A stretch of 47,574 nt of DNA, from contig NZ_ALJC01000076.1 of the NCBI RefSeq assembly GCF_000282975.1, positions 1 to 47,574 on the forward strand, read 5' to 3'. This document shows positions 29,675 through 38,511 of the stretch, in pieces. The notes beneath the pieces are model-generated. The model was not told the DNA's origin, ran no database searches, and saw only the letters and a program-made list of their open reading frames with translations. The first letter of the stretch is position 1, and each line of letters starts with the position of its first letter. A program made the translations under genes and the position numbers. Source of the stretch: Pseudomonas psychrophila HA-4. Its GTDB lineage: Bacteria; Pseudomonadota; Gammaproteobacteria; Pseudomonadales; Pseudomonadaceae.

Positions 29675-29918
29675 TAACGAAAAACGCGTTCGTGAATTTG
29701 CTTACCAAATCTGGGAGTCCGAAGGGCAACCTGATGGGCAGGAAGCCCGGCACTGGGAGATGGCTCACAAGCTGGCCCAAGCTGAAGCATTGGCACCCAC
29801 CCCAGCGAAATCGACTAAGCCGCGCACCAAGCCCGCCACGGGTGCAACCGCCAAGCCGGAGGTCAAAGAACCTGCGGCCAAGAAGCCAAGGGCGCCGCGC
29901 AAGCCTGCAACGCCTTAA
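29667..29918 (+). CDS. Small DUF2934 protein with Lys/Pro/Ala-rich tail
   Basis: Protein of 83 residues. The first 40 or so match DUF2934 (VREFAYQIWESEGQPDGQE followed by HWEMAHKLAQAEA). The second half is a basic low-complexity tail of Lys, Pro and Ala (KPRTKPATGATAKP and AAKKPRAPRKPATP), like the tails of histone-H1-like or nucleic-acid-binding proteins. It overlaps treY by 8 bases (ATGAGTAA) and has AGGAGC upstream, so it belongs to the operon. DUF2934 function is unknown. Its position between treY and glgX suggests a link to glucan or stress metabolism. Confidence 0.88.
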   Translation: MSNNEKRVREFAYQIWESEGQPDGQEARHWEMAHKLAQAEALAPTPAKSTKPRTKPATGATAKPEVKEPAAKKPRAPRKPATP

Positions 29919-29930
29919 GGCTAGGCCTAC

Positions 29931-29967
29931 AAGTGCGCCTACTTCCTATTAATAGGTGTGCGCACTT
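29931..29967 (+). terminator. Hairpin between the DUF2934 gene and glgX
   Basis: Arms AAGTGCGC and GCGCACTT pair perfectly; inside, CCTA-TTAA-TAGG can form a second stem. A TTTTT run comes about 10 bases after the stem. This could end part of the transcription from glgA or process the message before glgX. Confidence 0.4.
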
Positions 29968-30146
29968 AAACAACCGCTTTTTAAAACAGGACCGTAAAGC
30001 CTGGCGGGAAAGTGTTGCTCAAAAACACCGAAACGCTGAGGCCACGTGATGAAAAAAAACAGCCTTAAGCCAGTATTGGGCGGCCTGCAACCCAGACATT
30101 CTGGTTAAACAACGCTCACGCTTTAACTCATTGCCCAGGAGCAACC

Positions 30147-32309
30147 ATGACCCAGCGCAAGTCGGCCCCACCTGTAACACCGGACGTTGAACCCTCGCGC
30201 ATTCGTGAAGGCCTGCCCTTTCCGCTAGGCGCCACATGGGACGGGTTAGGCGTTAACTTTGCGTTGTTTTCCGCCAATGCTACCAAGGTGGAACTGTGCC
30301 TGTTCGACTCCACAGGCGAAATTGAGCTCGAACGCATTGAGCTGCCCGAATACACCGACGAGACGTATCACGGCTATCTGCCCGACGCCCATCCTGGGCA
30401 AGTCTATGGCTATCGCGTTTACGGCCCTTACGACCCCGCTAACGGTCATCGTTTTAACCACAACAAACTGCTGATCGACCCCTACGCCAAGCAACTGGTC
30501 GGCGAGTTGAAATGGTCTGAAGCGCTGTTTGGCTACACCATCGGGCACCCTGACGCGGACTTGAGTTTCGATGAACGCGACAGCGCGCCCTTTGTGCCCA
30601 AGTGCAAAGTTATCGACCCGGCGCACACGTGGGGCCATGACCATCGACTGGTCGTGCCGTGGGAACGCACGATTTTCTACGAAACCCATGTGCGCGGTAT
30701 CAGCATGCGACACCCCGCCGTCCCGGATGAAGCACGCGGCACCTTCGCGGGCCTGATGAACGACGAGGTCATCGAGCACATTCGCAAACTGGGCGTCACC
30801 AGCGTTGAACTGCTGCCAGTGCATGCCTTCGTCAACGACCAGCACTTGCTGCAAAAAGGCATGACCAACTACTGGGGCTATAACAGCATTGCTTTTTTTG
30901 CCCCCGACCCACGCTACTTGGCCAGCGGCAAAATTGCCGAGTTCAAGGAAATGGTCGCGCACCTGCATGAGGCGGGGCTAGAAGTGATCCTGGACGTGGT
31001 CTACAACCACACCGCCGAAGGTAATGAGCAAGGCCCGACACTGTCGATGCGCGGCATCGACAACGCGTCCTACTATCGCCTGATGCCCGATGACAATCGT
31101 TATTACATCAATGACTCCGGCACCGGCAACACCCTGGACCTGAGCCACCCGTGCGTCTTGCAAATGGTCACTGACTCGCTGCGCTACTGGGCGCAAGAAA
31201 TGCACGTAGACGGCTTCCGCTTTGACCTCGCGACCATTCTTGGGCGCTATCACGATGGTTTCAATGAGCGCCACAGCTTCCTTGTAGCCTGCCGACAAGA
31301 TCCGCTACTGCGTCAAGTCAAAATGATCGCCGAACCCTGGGATTGTGGCCCCGGCGGCTATCAGGTCGGCGGCTTTCCGCCGGGCTGGGCGGAATGGAAC
31401 GACCGCTTCCGCGACACGGCGCGCGCCTTCTGGAAAGGGGATGAAGGCCAACTGGCCGACTTTGCAGCGCGCATGACCGCATCCGGTGAACTGTTCAATC
31501 AGCGGGGCCGGCGCCCCTATACCTCTGTCAACTTCATTACCGCCCATGACGGCTTCACCCTGCATGACCTGGTGTCTTACAACGACAAGCACAACGAAGC
31601 CAACGACGAAAACAACCAAGACGGCAGCAATAACAACCTGTCCTGGAACCATGGGGTTGAAGGCCCGACTGAAGACGCGGAGATCAACCGCCTGCGCCTG
31701 CGTCAGATGCGCAACTTCTTTGCGACGCTCTTACTCGCCCAAGGCACACCGATGATCGTTGCCGGTGACGAGTTTGCGCGCACACAACACGGCAATAACA
31801 ACGCGTATTGCCAGGACAGTGAAATTGGCTGGATCAACTGGGAGCTAGACGACGATGGCAAGTCATTGCTCAAGTTCGTTAAACGCCTGATCAAACTGCG
31901 CATGAACTACCCCATTCTGCGGCGCGGACTGTTTCTGGTCGGGCATTACAACGAGGAACTGGGGGTCAAGGACGTGACCTGGCTGGCTCCCGAAGGCAGC
32001 GAAATGACCATCGAACAGTGGCAAGACGCCAATGGCCGCAGCCTCGGGATTCTGCTCGATGGTCGCGCTCAAGTCTCTGGGGTACAACGCGCAGGCGCTG
32101 ATGCAACGCTGCTGATCACCGTCAACGCGCAGCATGACGGCGTCGACTTTACCTTGCCCGAAGTCCCGCAAGGCACAGGCTGGGTCTGCAAGTTCGACAC
32201 CTTCGACCCGGACACTAAAAGCCGCGAAACCTTGGCATTTAACAGCACCTACGGCCTTAACGGCCGCTCGATGGCGTTGTTCGAATTGGTGAGGGAGCAA
32301 GAGGCGTGA
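30147..32309 (+). CDS. glgX: Glycogen debranching enzyme
   Basis: GH13_11 isoamylase-type enzyme of 720 residues that cleaves alpha-1,6 branches. N-terminal CBM48 domain (PFPLGATWDGLGVNFALFSANA). Catalytic Asp360 in VDGFRFDLATILGR, Glu396 in MIAEPWDCGPGGYQVG, Asp468 in FITAHDGFTLHDL. ATG with CCAGGAGC just upstream. Separated by 228 bases from the DUF2934 gene, so it may have its own promoter. It is followed with a 4-base overlap or 2-base gap by the acyl-CoA dehydrogenase-like gene, so debranching and the downstream cassette are probably co-translated. Confidence 0.96.
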   Translation: MTQRKSAPPVTPDVEPSRIREGLPFPLGATWDGLGVNFALFSANATKVELCLFDSTGEIELERIELPEYTDETYHGYLPDAHPGQVYGYRVYGPYDPANGHRFNHNKLLIDPYAKQLVGELKWSEALFGYTIGHPDADLSFDERDSAPFVPKCKVIDPAHTWGHDHRLVVPWERTIFYETHVRGISMRHPAVPDEARGTFAGLMNDEVIEHIRKLGVTSVELLPVHAFVNDQHLLQKGMTNYWGYNSIAFFAPDPRYLASGKIAEFKEMVAHLHEAGLEVILDVVYNHTAEGNEQGPTLSMRGIDNASYYRLMPDDNRYYINDSGTGNTLDLSHPCVLQMVTDSLRYWAQEMHVDGFRFDLATILGRYHDGFNERHSFLVACRQDPLLRQVKMIAEPWDCGPGGYQVGGFPPGWAEWNDRFRDTARAFWKGDEGQLADFAARMTASGELFNQRGRRPYTSVNFITAHDGFTLHDLVSYNDKHNEANDENNQDGSNNNLSWNHGVEGPTEDAEINRLRLRQMRNFFATLLLAQGTPMIVAGDEFARTQHGNNNAYCQDSEIGWINWELDDDGKSLLKFVKRLIKLRMNYPILRRGLFLVGHYNEELGVKDVTWLAPEGSEMTIEQWQDANGRSLGILLDGRAQVSGVQRAGADATLLITVNAQHDGVDFTLPEVPQGTGWVCKFDTFDPDTKSRETLAFNSTYGLNGRSMALFELVREQEA

Positions 32310-33313
32310 ACATGGACGTGCAACGTTTTTTTGAAGACCAGACCCCGTCTCTGCGCACCCCGGACGACCTAGGGTCCTGCCTGCAAAAAATGGTCGACGC
32401 CGGGCTGGATCAGTTACCGATGCCTGGCGCCGGGCACACGCAGCAGCGTTGGCAGCAACTGGCGTATGTCGCCAGCCAGAATCTTGGGCTGTGCAAATTG
32501 TACGAGGGACACACCGACGCCTTGGCCACGCTGCATGAGCTGGCTGCTGGTTATCCCGCTCAAGACAGTACGTGGGGCTTGTGGGCGGCAGAACCGCCCA
32601 ATGCCCGCGTTCAGGTGCACCGCGTGGATGGCCAGATTCGGCTTAACGGGCGCAAGGCGTGGTGTTCGGGGGCCGCGGTGGTCAGCCACGGGCTGCTCAC
32701 CGCATGGAATGAACAAGGTGCCGTGCAATTGGTGGCGGTTGACATGCAACAGCCCGGTATCTGCGTGGCTGAACAAGGCTGGGAAGCGGTGGGTATGAGC
32801 GCTACGGCAAGCGTCGAGGTGACGTTTGAGCATGCCCGCGCCACCTGCATCGGGCAGCCCGGCGATTACCTGCAACGCCCTGGTTTTTGGCAAGGCGCAA
32901 TCGGCATTGCCGCCTGTTGGTACGGTGCGGCAAACAGACTGGGCAACTACCTAAAGCAGCACTGTCAGCAACGCGCCGAACCCCACGCATTGGCTCATTT
33001 GGGTGCGGTGAATGCTGCGTTATTCAGTGCCCGTTGTGTCTTGGCCGAATGCGCTCGGCAGGTCGACGCCTCGCCCAAGGCCGACACTCAATTATTGGCA
33101 CGCCAAGCGCGGGCCCACGTCGAGGCCTGCGCCGAAAAGGTTATTCAGCATGTTGGGCATGCTCTGGGCGCGGGGCCGTATTGTAAAAACGCGCACTTTG
33201 CCCAGCTGAGCGCTGATCTGCCGGTCTACTTGCGCCAAAGCCATGCCGAGCGCGATTTAGAGGCGCTGGGTACGTTAGTGGCGTCACAGCCTGATGAGGC
33301 ACAAACAGGATGA
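32306..33313 (+). CDS. Acyl-CoA dehydrogenase-like flavoprotein, atypical
   Basis: Protein of 335 residues, shorter than the usual 380 or so. The central part follows the ACAD beta domain: WAAEPPNARVQVHRVDGQIRLNG, then KAWCSGAAVVSHGLLTAW and GWEAVGMSATASVEVTFEHAR. The normal TEPxxGSD loop is changed to AAEPPNARV. The C-terminal helix bundle has HVGHALGAGPYCKNAHFAQL but ends just after AERDLEALG, and the YEGT motif holding the catalytic Glu of MCAD-type enzymes is not visible. It may therefore act as a different flavin enzyme rather than in beta-oxidation. Start GTG at 32306 overlaps glgX; the ATG at 32312 is equally possible. First gene of a four-gene cassette. Confidence 0.78.
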   Translation: MNMDVQRFFEDQTPSLRTPDDLGSCLQKMVDAGLDQLPMPGAGHTQQRWQQLAYVASQNLGLCKLYEGHTDALATLHELAAGYPAQDSTWGLWAAEPPNARVQVHRVDGQIRLNGRKAWCSGAAVVSHGLLTAWNEQGAVQLVAVDMQQPGICVAEQGWEAVGMSATASVEVTFEHARATCIGQPGDYLQRPGFWQGAIGIAACWYGAANRLGNYLKQHCQQRAEPHALAHLGAVNAALFSARCVLAECARQVDASPKADTQLLARQARAHVEACAEKVIQHVGHALGAGPYCKNAHFAQLSADLPVYLRQSHAERDLEALGTLVASQPDEAQTG

Positions 33314-34080
33314 ATACCAACCTGATAGTCGGCTTGGGGACCGCGCTCGATCACTGGCACCACGCGCAATGCCTGGCAAATATGCAGCCCATCACCCTTG
33401 CTGACTTGGTGCCTGAAGGCGCCCGTGCAGTGATTATTGCGCCTCATCCCGATGATGAAGTGCTGGGCACTGCTGGCTTACTTCAGCAACTCCACGCAGC
33501 CGGTCACTCTTTGCTGCTTATTTCAATCACGGATGGCACCGCCAGCCATCCGGGGTCAACCGACTGGCCAGCCGAGCAGTTGGGCGAACTGCGCGCACTT
33601 GAGTCCAGAGAAGCGCTGCGCCGATTGGGCTTGCAATGGCCGCACGTGAGCTGGCTGCGGGCCGGGTTTCAGGACAGCCAAGTGGCAGATCGCGAACACG
33701 CGGTGGCCACTTTTATAGAACAGCACCTGCTACCCGGCGATGTGGTGTTCGCCACCTGGCGCGAGGATGGGCACAGCGACCACGACGCCGTGGGCCGTGC
33801 AAGCAGTCGCGCAGCCAAGGCCGCGGGCGTCACGCTGTATGAAGTGCCGATCTGGACGTGGCATTGGGCTCACGATCACGACCCCCGGGTGCCGTGGAAC
33901 CGGGCACGCAAGCTCTGCCTAAGCCCGCATGCCGTGGCACGCAAGCGCTATGCCGCGCACGCGTTTACCAGTCAACTTCAACAAGATCCGAGTACCGGGC
34001 TAGGGCCGATTCTGCCGCCCATGGTGCTGGAGCGTTTACTGCAACCTTTTGAAGTGCTGTTTGTGCAGGAGGAAGGATGA
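33310..34080 (+). CDS. PIG-L family (LmbE-like) N-deacetylase
   Basis: Zinc-dependent deacetylase of 256 residues of the type acting on N-acetylglucosamine-containing lipids or small glycoconjugates. The metal/catalytic signature PHPDDE is at residues 45-50 and the second zinc site HSDHDAVG at 155-162. ITDGTASHP follows strand 2 as in the family. No signal peptide, so it is cytosolic. Overlaps both neighbours by 4 bases (ATGA). In other bacteria PIG-L and class I methyltransferase domains like the next gene are sometimes fused, which supports a joint substrate. Substrate unknown. Confidence 0.88.
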   Translation: MNTNLIVGLGTALDHWHHAQCLANMQPITLADLVPEGARAVIIAPHPDDEVLGTAGLLQQLHAAGHSLLLISITDGTASHPGSTDWPAEQLGELRALESREALRRLGLQWPHVSWLRAGFQDSQVADREHAVATFIEQHLLPGDVVFATWREDGHSDHDAVGRASSRAAKAAGVTLYEVPIWTWHWAHDHDPRVPWNRARKLCLSPHAVARKRYAAHAFTSQLQQDPSTGLGPILPPMVLERLLQPFEVLFVQEEG

Positions 34081-34676
34081 GCGTCCCCACTGCTTTTTTT
34101 GACCAGTTGTACCAACACAATCCCGACCCTTGGGCCTTTCGCGAACGCTGGTACGAACAGCGCAAACGCGCCCTGACGCTCGCCAGTTTGCCGCGCCAGC
34201 GTTACCGATCAACCTATGAGTTGGGCTGTGCCAATGGCGAACTGAGCCTCGGTTTGGCTCAGCGTACAGAAGCACTGCTGTGCTGCGACGCGGCGGCCAA
34301 AGCGGTCGAATTGGCTCGCCAGCGCCTCAGTGATTGCCCGAACGCCGAGGTACTGCAAAGCCGCGTCCCGGCCGATTGGCCCGAGGGAAGTTTTGACCTC
34401 ATTGTGCTCAGTGAAATGGCTTACTACCTGGATGCCGGGGAGTTACGCCAACTGATTGAGCGCACCTTATGCAGCCTCGCCCCTGATGGGCACTTTGTGG
34501 CGTGCCATTGGCGCCCGGCCATTGAGGGTTGCAGCCTGACGGGCGACGACGTCCACGCCATGCTCCATGAGGGCCTGAGTTTGTGCCGACTGGCGCAACA
34601 CATTGAGGATGATTTTGTACTTGAAGTCTGGGGCCGAGACCCTATTTCAGTAGCGAGCCAGGAGGGCCTGCGATGA
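34077..34676 (+). CDS. Class I SAM-dependent methyltransferase, NodS-like
   Basis: Methyltransferase of 199 residues. The SAM-binding glycine motif is YELGCANGELS (about residues 47-57), the acidic motif II LLCCDAAAKAVELAR, and motif IV FDLIVLSEMAYYLD. The N-terminal pattern DPWAFRERWYEQRKRALTL followed by LPRQRY resembles NodS-type N-methyltransferases, which act on a deacetylated chitooligosaccharide amine. That parallel fits the preceding deacetylase, but the substrate is inferred only. It overlaps both neighbours by 4 bases. Confidence 0.85.
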   Translation: MSVPTAFFDQLYQHNPDPWAFRERWYEQRKRALTLASLPRQRYRSTYELGCANGELSLGLAQRTEALLCCDAAAKAVELARQRLSDCPNAEVLQSRVPADWPEGSFDLIVLSEMAYYLDAGELRQLIERTLCSLAPDGHFVACHWRPAIEGCSLTGDDVHAMLHEGLSLCRLAQHIEDDFVLEVWGRDPISVASQEGLR

Positions 34677-35374
34677 TCGGCATTTTGATACCGGCACATA
34701 ACGAAGAGGCACTACTGGCCCAGTGTCTGCAAGCGGCACTGGCAGCGGCTCGACACCCGCGACTCAATGGCGAAACGGTCATCGTGATGCTGGTGCTCGA
34801 CAGTTGCAGCGATCACTCAGCTGAAATCGCAACCGGCTTCGACGTCAGCGTGTTGCACATTGATGCGCAAAACGTGGGTGCGGCACGGGGTATGGGCGCG
34901 CAACACCTGCTGGATCAGGGCGCGCGCTGGATCTCCTGCACTGATGCCGACAGCCTGGTGGCTGATGACTGGCTGGTCGCTCAATTGGCGCTTGAAGCAG
35001 ATGCGGTATGCGGCACCGTGCAGGTTCACGATTGGGGCAACCTGATCGACGCACCCACGCAGGCCCGCTACCTCAACGACTACCAGGCACGCGACGGACA
35101 TCGGCATATTCACGGGGCCAATCTGGGCTTCAGTGCCAAGGTCTATCAGCAGGCGGGCGGTTTTTTGCCCCTTAAGTGCCATGAAGACGTTCATCTGGTG
35201 AAACAACTGCAAGCGTGCGGCGCCACTATTGCCTGGAGCCACCGCCCCAAAGTGACGACCAGTGCTCGCCTGGACTGCCGCGCCAAAGGCGGCTTTGGTG
35301 ACTATTTGAAGTCACTGCTGACGTCGCCTGAACATGACCACCATCAACCGGACTCACGCACCGGTACGCTATAA
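34673..35374 (+). CDS. Glycosyltransferase family 2
   Basis: GT-A fold glycosyltransferase of 233 residues. ILIPAHNEEALLAQCL opens the nucleotide-binding fold, the metal-binding DAD is Asp91-Ala-Asp93 in ISCTDADSLV, and HGANLGFSAKVYQQAGGF and CHEDVHLVKQL are the acceptor and catalytic-base regions. No transmembrane helix, so it is a soluble or membrane-associated cytosolic transferase. It overlaps the methyltransferase gene by 4 bases and ends the cassette. Donor and acceptor are unknown. The last 20 residues are polar and His-rich. Confidence 0.87.
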   Translation: MIGILIPAHNEEALLAQCLQAALAAARHPRLNGETVIVMLVLDSCSDHSAEIATGFDVSVLHIDAQNVGAARGMGAQHLLDQGARWISCTDADSLVADDWLVAQLALEADAVCGTVQVHDWGNLIDAPTQARYLNDYQARDGHRHIHGANLGFSAKVYQQAGGFLPLKCHEDVHLVKQLQACGATIAWSHRPKVTTSARLDCRAKGGFGDYLKSLLTSPEHDHHQPDSRTGTL

Positions 35375-35430
35375 ATAGCCTGTGCACTCTACGGCCAAGC
35401 CGACGTGAGCCCACTCGCACAGGAGAAAGC

Positions 35431-36231
35431 ATGAGCCTTGATATAGCCGGCAACATCATTGAATCACCCGTCCCTAATGCTGTGCCTGATGTTCACCGAA
35501 TGAAGGTGCTGACGGTCAACACCCACAAGGGGTTCACCGTTTTCAACAGACGTTTTATCCTGCCCGAGCTGCGCGAAGCCGTGCGTGAGACTCAATCCGA
35601 CTTGGTGTTTTTGCAAGAAGTGCTCGGCGAACATGCCAAGCACTCTGCGCGCTATGACCACTGGCCGTCCGTCTCACAGTACGAATTTTTGGCAGACAGC
35701 ATGTGGAGCGACTATGCCTATGGCCGCAATGCGGTTTACCCCGATGGCCATCACGGCAACGCGGTGTTGTCCAAGTACCCGATCACGTCCTATCGCAACC
35801 TCGATGTATCGATCACAGGCCCCGAACAACGTGGCTTGCTGCACTGCGTACTAGAGGTGCCGGGGCATACGCAAGTACACGCTATTTGTGTGCACTTGAG
35901 CTTGCTTGAGAGCCATCGACAGTTACAAATCGTGTTGCTGAACCAACTGCTTAAATCCTTACCGCCTGAAGACCCGGTGATCATTGCGGGTGACTTCAAC
36001 GATTGGAAACAGCATGGCAACGCGGCCCTTTCACAACGTGACGACTTGCACGAGGTGTTTGAGCGTCACCATGGCAAACTCGCCAAAACCTACCCGGCGC
36101 GCTGGCCATTACTGCGTCTGGACCGTATTTATCTGCGCAATGCCAGCAGCCAGAACCCGAGAATTCTCGACGGTAAGCCCTGGACACATTTATCCGATCA
36201 TTTGCCCTTGGCCGTTGAGGTGCATCTGTAG
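35431..36231 (+). CDS. Endonuclease/exonuclease/phosphatase (EEP) family hydrolase
   Basis: Metal-dependent phosphodiesterase-like protein of 266 residues. All EEP motifs are present: VNTHKG (Asn30), LQEV (Glu63), GHHGNAVLSKYP, HLSLLESHR, GDFNDW (Asp188, Asn190), LDRIYL (Asp231) and SDHLPL (Asp256, His257). No signal peptide. It has its own AGGAG 7 bases upstream and lies 56 bases after the GT2 gene, so it probably ends the plus-strand unit. Substrate may be nucleic acid, phospholipid or a phosphorylated sugar; the sequence does not decide. An internal ATG at residue 24 is an alternative start. Confidence 0.88.
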   Translation: MSLDIAGNIIESPVPNAVPDVHRMKVLTVNTHKGFTVFNRRFILPELREAVRETQSDLVFLQEVLGEHAKHSARYDHWPSVSQYEFLADSMWSDYAYGRNAVYPDGHHGNAVLSKYPITSYRNLDVSITGPEQRGLLHCVLEVPGHTQVHAICVHLSLLESHRQLQIVLLNQLLKSLPPEDPVIIAGDFNDWKQHGNAALSQRDDLHEVFERHHGKLAKTYPARWPLLRLDRIYLRNASSQNPRILDGKPWTHLSDHLPLAVEVHL

Positions 36232-36249
36232 CAGCGCCAGCACGATTGA

Positions 36250-36271
36250 GCAGGGGCGAGTTCGCCCCTGC
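36250..36271. terminator. Shared hairpin between converging operons
   Basis: GCAGGGGCGA and TCGCCCCTGC pair perfectly around a 2-base centre (9 pairs with a 4-base loop in practice). It lies in the 51-base gap between the stops of the EEP gene and glgB and could end transcription from both sides. No T-run on either strand. Confidence 0.5.
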
Positions 36272-36282
36272 CTGTACCGAAA

Positions 36283-38511
36283 TCAGCCTGTAGGTTGCAG
36301 GATCAGCACACTGAGTGGCGGCAGATTTAACGCCACTGAAACACCCTGCCCGTGGCTGGGCAGTTCATCGGTCATCACTCCCCCGCCATTGCCATAGTTG
36401 GAGCCCGCATACATATCGGCATCGCTGTTGAGCACCTCTTGCCAGCCTCCGGCAAAGGGAACGCCAATGCGGTAAGCCTCACGCGGCACCGGCGTAAAGT
36501 TGGCCACCACCAGCAACGGTTTACCCTCTTTGCTCCAGCGCAACCAGGCATAGACACTGTTGGTCGCATCATCGCCAATCAACCATTGGAAGCCGGCCGA
36601 CAAATCGTCCTGGTCGTGTAACGCCGGGAAGTCACGGTATAAGCGGTTCAAATCCCCGACCAACTTCTGCACCCCTTTGTGTTCGGGGTATTGCAACAAG
36701 TACCAGTCAAGTTCCTGATCGTGGTTCCACTCGCGCCACTGGCCGAATTCGCAGCCCATAAACAGCAGCTTCTTGCCCGGATGCGCCCACATAAAACTCA
36801 AGTACGCACGCAAGTTGGCGAACTTCTGCCAGCGATCACCGGGCATTTTGTCGATCAGCGAATGTTTGCCGTGAACTACCTCGTCATGGGAAATGGGCAG
36901 AATAAAACGCTCACTCCAGGCGTACACCAAGCCAAAACTCAATTCGTTGTGATGGTGCGCGCGGTACACCGGATCTTGTTGGATGTAATGCAGCGAATCA
37001 TGCATCCAACCCATGTTCCACTTGTACGAAAAACCCAAGCCGCCCTGTTCGGTGCCCTGGCTGACACCGGGCCAGGCCGTGGACTCTTCGGCAATCATCA
37101 ATGTACCGGGAGCCTCAAGCGCCACCACGTCGTTCAAGTGCCGTAAAAAGTCGATTGCCTCAAGGTTTTCACGACCGCCCAAGCGGTTCGGCACCCACTC
37201 TCCGGCCTTGCGCGAATAGTCGCGGTACAACATTGAGGCCACCGCATCCACGCGCAAGCCGTCGATATGAAAATGCTTTAGCCAGTGCAAGGCCGAAGCC
37301 AGCATGAAACCGTGCACTTCGGTACGCCCCAGGTTGTAAATCAGGGTATTCCAATCTGGGTGGTAGCCTTCAAGCGGGTTGGCGTATTCATACAGCGCCG
37401 TGCCATCAAAATGCGCCAGGCCGTGGGCATCATTGGGAAAGTGCGCCGGTACCCAGTCCAAGATCACACCAATCCCCGCGACGTGGCAGGCATCGACGAA
37501 GGCTGCAAAGTCTGCGGGTGATCCGTAGCGTGCGCTCGGTGCAAATTGGGACAACGGTTGGTAGCCCCATGAGCCGCCAAAAGGGTGCTCCATAATCGGC
37601 ATCAGTTCGATGTGTGTGAAGCCCAACTGCTGCACGTAGGGAATCAACCTTTCAGCCAGTTCAGACCAGCTGTATTGACGGGCAACCTCTCCGGCATCGT
37701 CGATTTCACACTGCCAGGAACCGGCATGCAACTCGTAGATAGACAGCGGCGCGTCATGCCGCTGATGGTTGGCGCGTTCCTGCATCCAGGTCGCGTCTTG
37801 CCACTCCACTGCCAAAGGCGTGGACACCACCGAGGCTGTCAGTGGCGGCAGTTGGGTGGCCAATGCCACCGGATCAGCTTTAAGCAGAACGACGTCTTGC
37901 GCCCCGAGAATTTCAAACTTGTAGGCTTCACCCGCCTCTAGGCGCGGAATAAACAACTCCCACACGCCGCTTGGATGACGCGAGCGCATTGGGTGACGGC
38001 GGCCATCCCAACTATTGAAATCGCCGACCACCGAAACGCGTTTGGCATTCGGCGCCCAGACTGCAAAACGCACACCGGGCACACCGTCCACGCTCAAAAT
38101 CTGCGCGCCCAAGCAACTGCTCAAGTCACGGTGATTGCCTTCGGCAAACAGGTATAGATCCATTTCACCGAGCAGCGGGCCAAAACTGTAGGGGTCTTCA
38201 CTGGTCTGCTCGGTACCTGCCCAATTGATGCGCAATCGATAAGGCTGTAGGTCGCCAAAACGTGCTGCAAATAGCCCAGGCACTTCGGTACTGGGCAACT
38301 CACCGATGATGTCATCGCTGTCGCGTTCAACCAGTTTGACGCTTAGCGCCCCCGGCAGAAAAGCCCGGATGACCTGCCCGCCCTGCTCGTCCGGGTGCGG
38401 GCCCAGCACAGCAAACGGGTCTCGATGCCTGGCGTTGATCAATGCCTCGATGTCTTGACGCCCCGGCAATACAGCGCTCACGCCATGCCCCAAATCTTTA
38501 CTTGAACTCAT
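36283..38511 (-). CDS. glgB: 1,4-alpha-glucan branching enzyme
   Basis: GH13_9 enzyme of 742 residues adding alpha-1,6 branches to GlgE-made glucan. Two N-terminal beta domains ([10 protein letters not shown], then CBM48 [20 protein letters not shown]) precede the barrel. Catalytic Asp422 in [17 protein letters not shown], Glu475 in [11 protein letters not shown], Asp543 in [11 protein letters not shown]. The ATG at 38511 overlaps the treS stop by one base (TGATG) and has GGAGAG 5 bases before it; a GTG one codon earlier is possible. Last gene of the minus-strand glgE-treS-glgB unit. Confidence 0.96.
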   Translation of the reverse strand: MSSSKDLGHGVSAVLPGRQDIEALINARHRDPFAVLGPHPDEQGGQVIRAFLPGALSVKLVERDSDDIIGELPSTEVPGLFAARFGDLQPYRLRINWAGTEQTSEDPYSFGPLLGEMDLYLFAEGNHRDLSSCLGAQILSVDGVPGVRFAVWAPNAKRVSVVGDFNSWDGRRHPMRSRHPSGVWELFIPRLEAGEAYKFEILGAQDVVLLKADPVALATQLPPLTASVVSTPLAVEWQDATWMQERANHQRHDAPLSIYELHAGSWQCEIDDAGEVARQYSWSELAERLIPYVQQLGFTHIELMPIMEHPFGGSWGYQPLSQFAPSARYGSPADFAAFVDACHVAGIGVILDWVPAHFPNDAHGLAHFDGTALYEYANPLEGYHPDWNTLIYNLGRTEVHGFMLASALHWLKHFHIDGLRVDAVASMLYRDYSRKAGEWVPNRLGGRENLEAIDFLRHLNDVVALEAPGTLMIAEESTAWPGVSQGTEQGGLGFSYKWNMGWMHDSLHYIQQDPVYRAHHHNELSFGLVYAWSERFILPISHDEVVHGKHSLIDKMPGDRWQKFANLRAYLSFMWAHPGKKLLFMGCEFGQWREWNHDQELDWYLLQYPEHKGVQKLVGDLNRLYRDFPALHDQDDLSAGFQWLIGDDATNSVYAWLRWSKEGKPLLVVANFTPVPREAYRIGVPFAGGWQEVLNSDADMYAGSNYGNGGGVMTDELPSHGQGVSVALNLPPLSVLILQPTG

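Noticed and set aside
30000..30020. Possible sigma-54 promoter (TGGCGGG...TTGCT) before glgX
   Set aside because: The distance between the GG and GC elements is two bases too long for a -24/-12 promoter.
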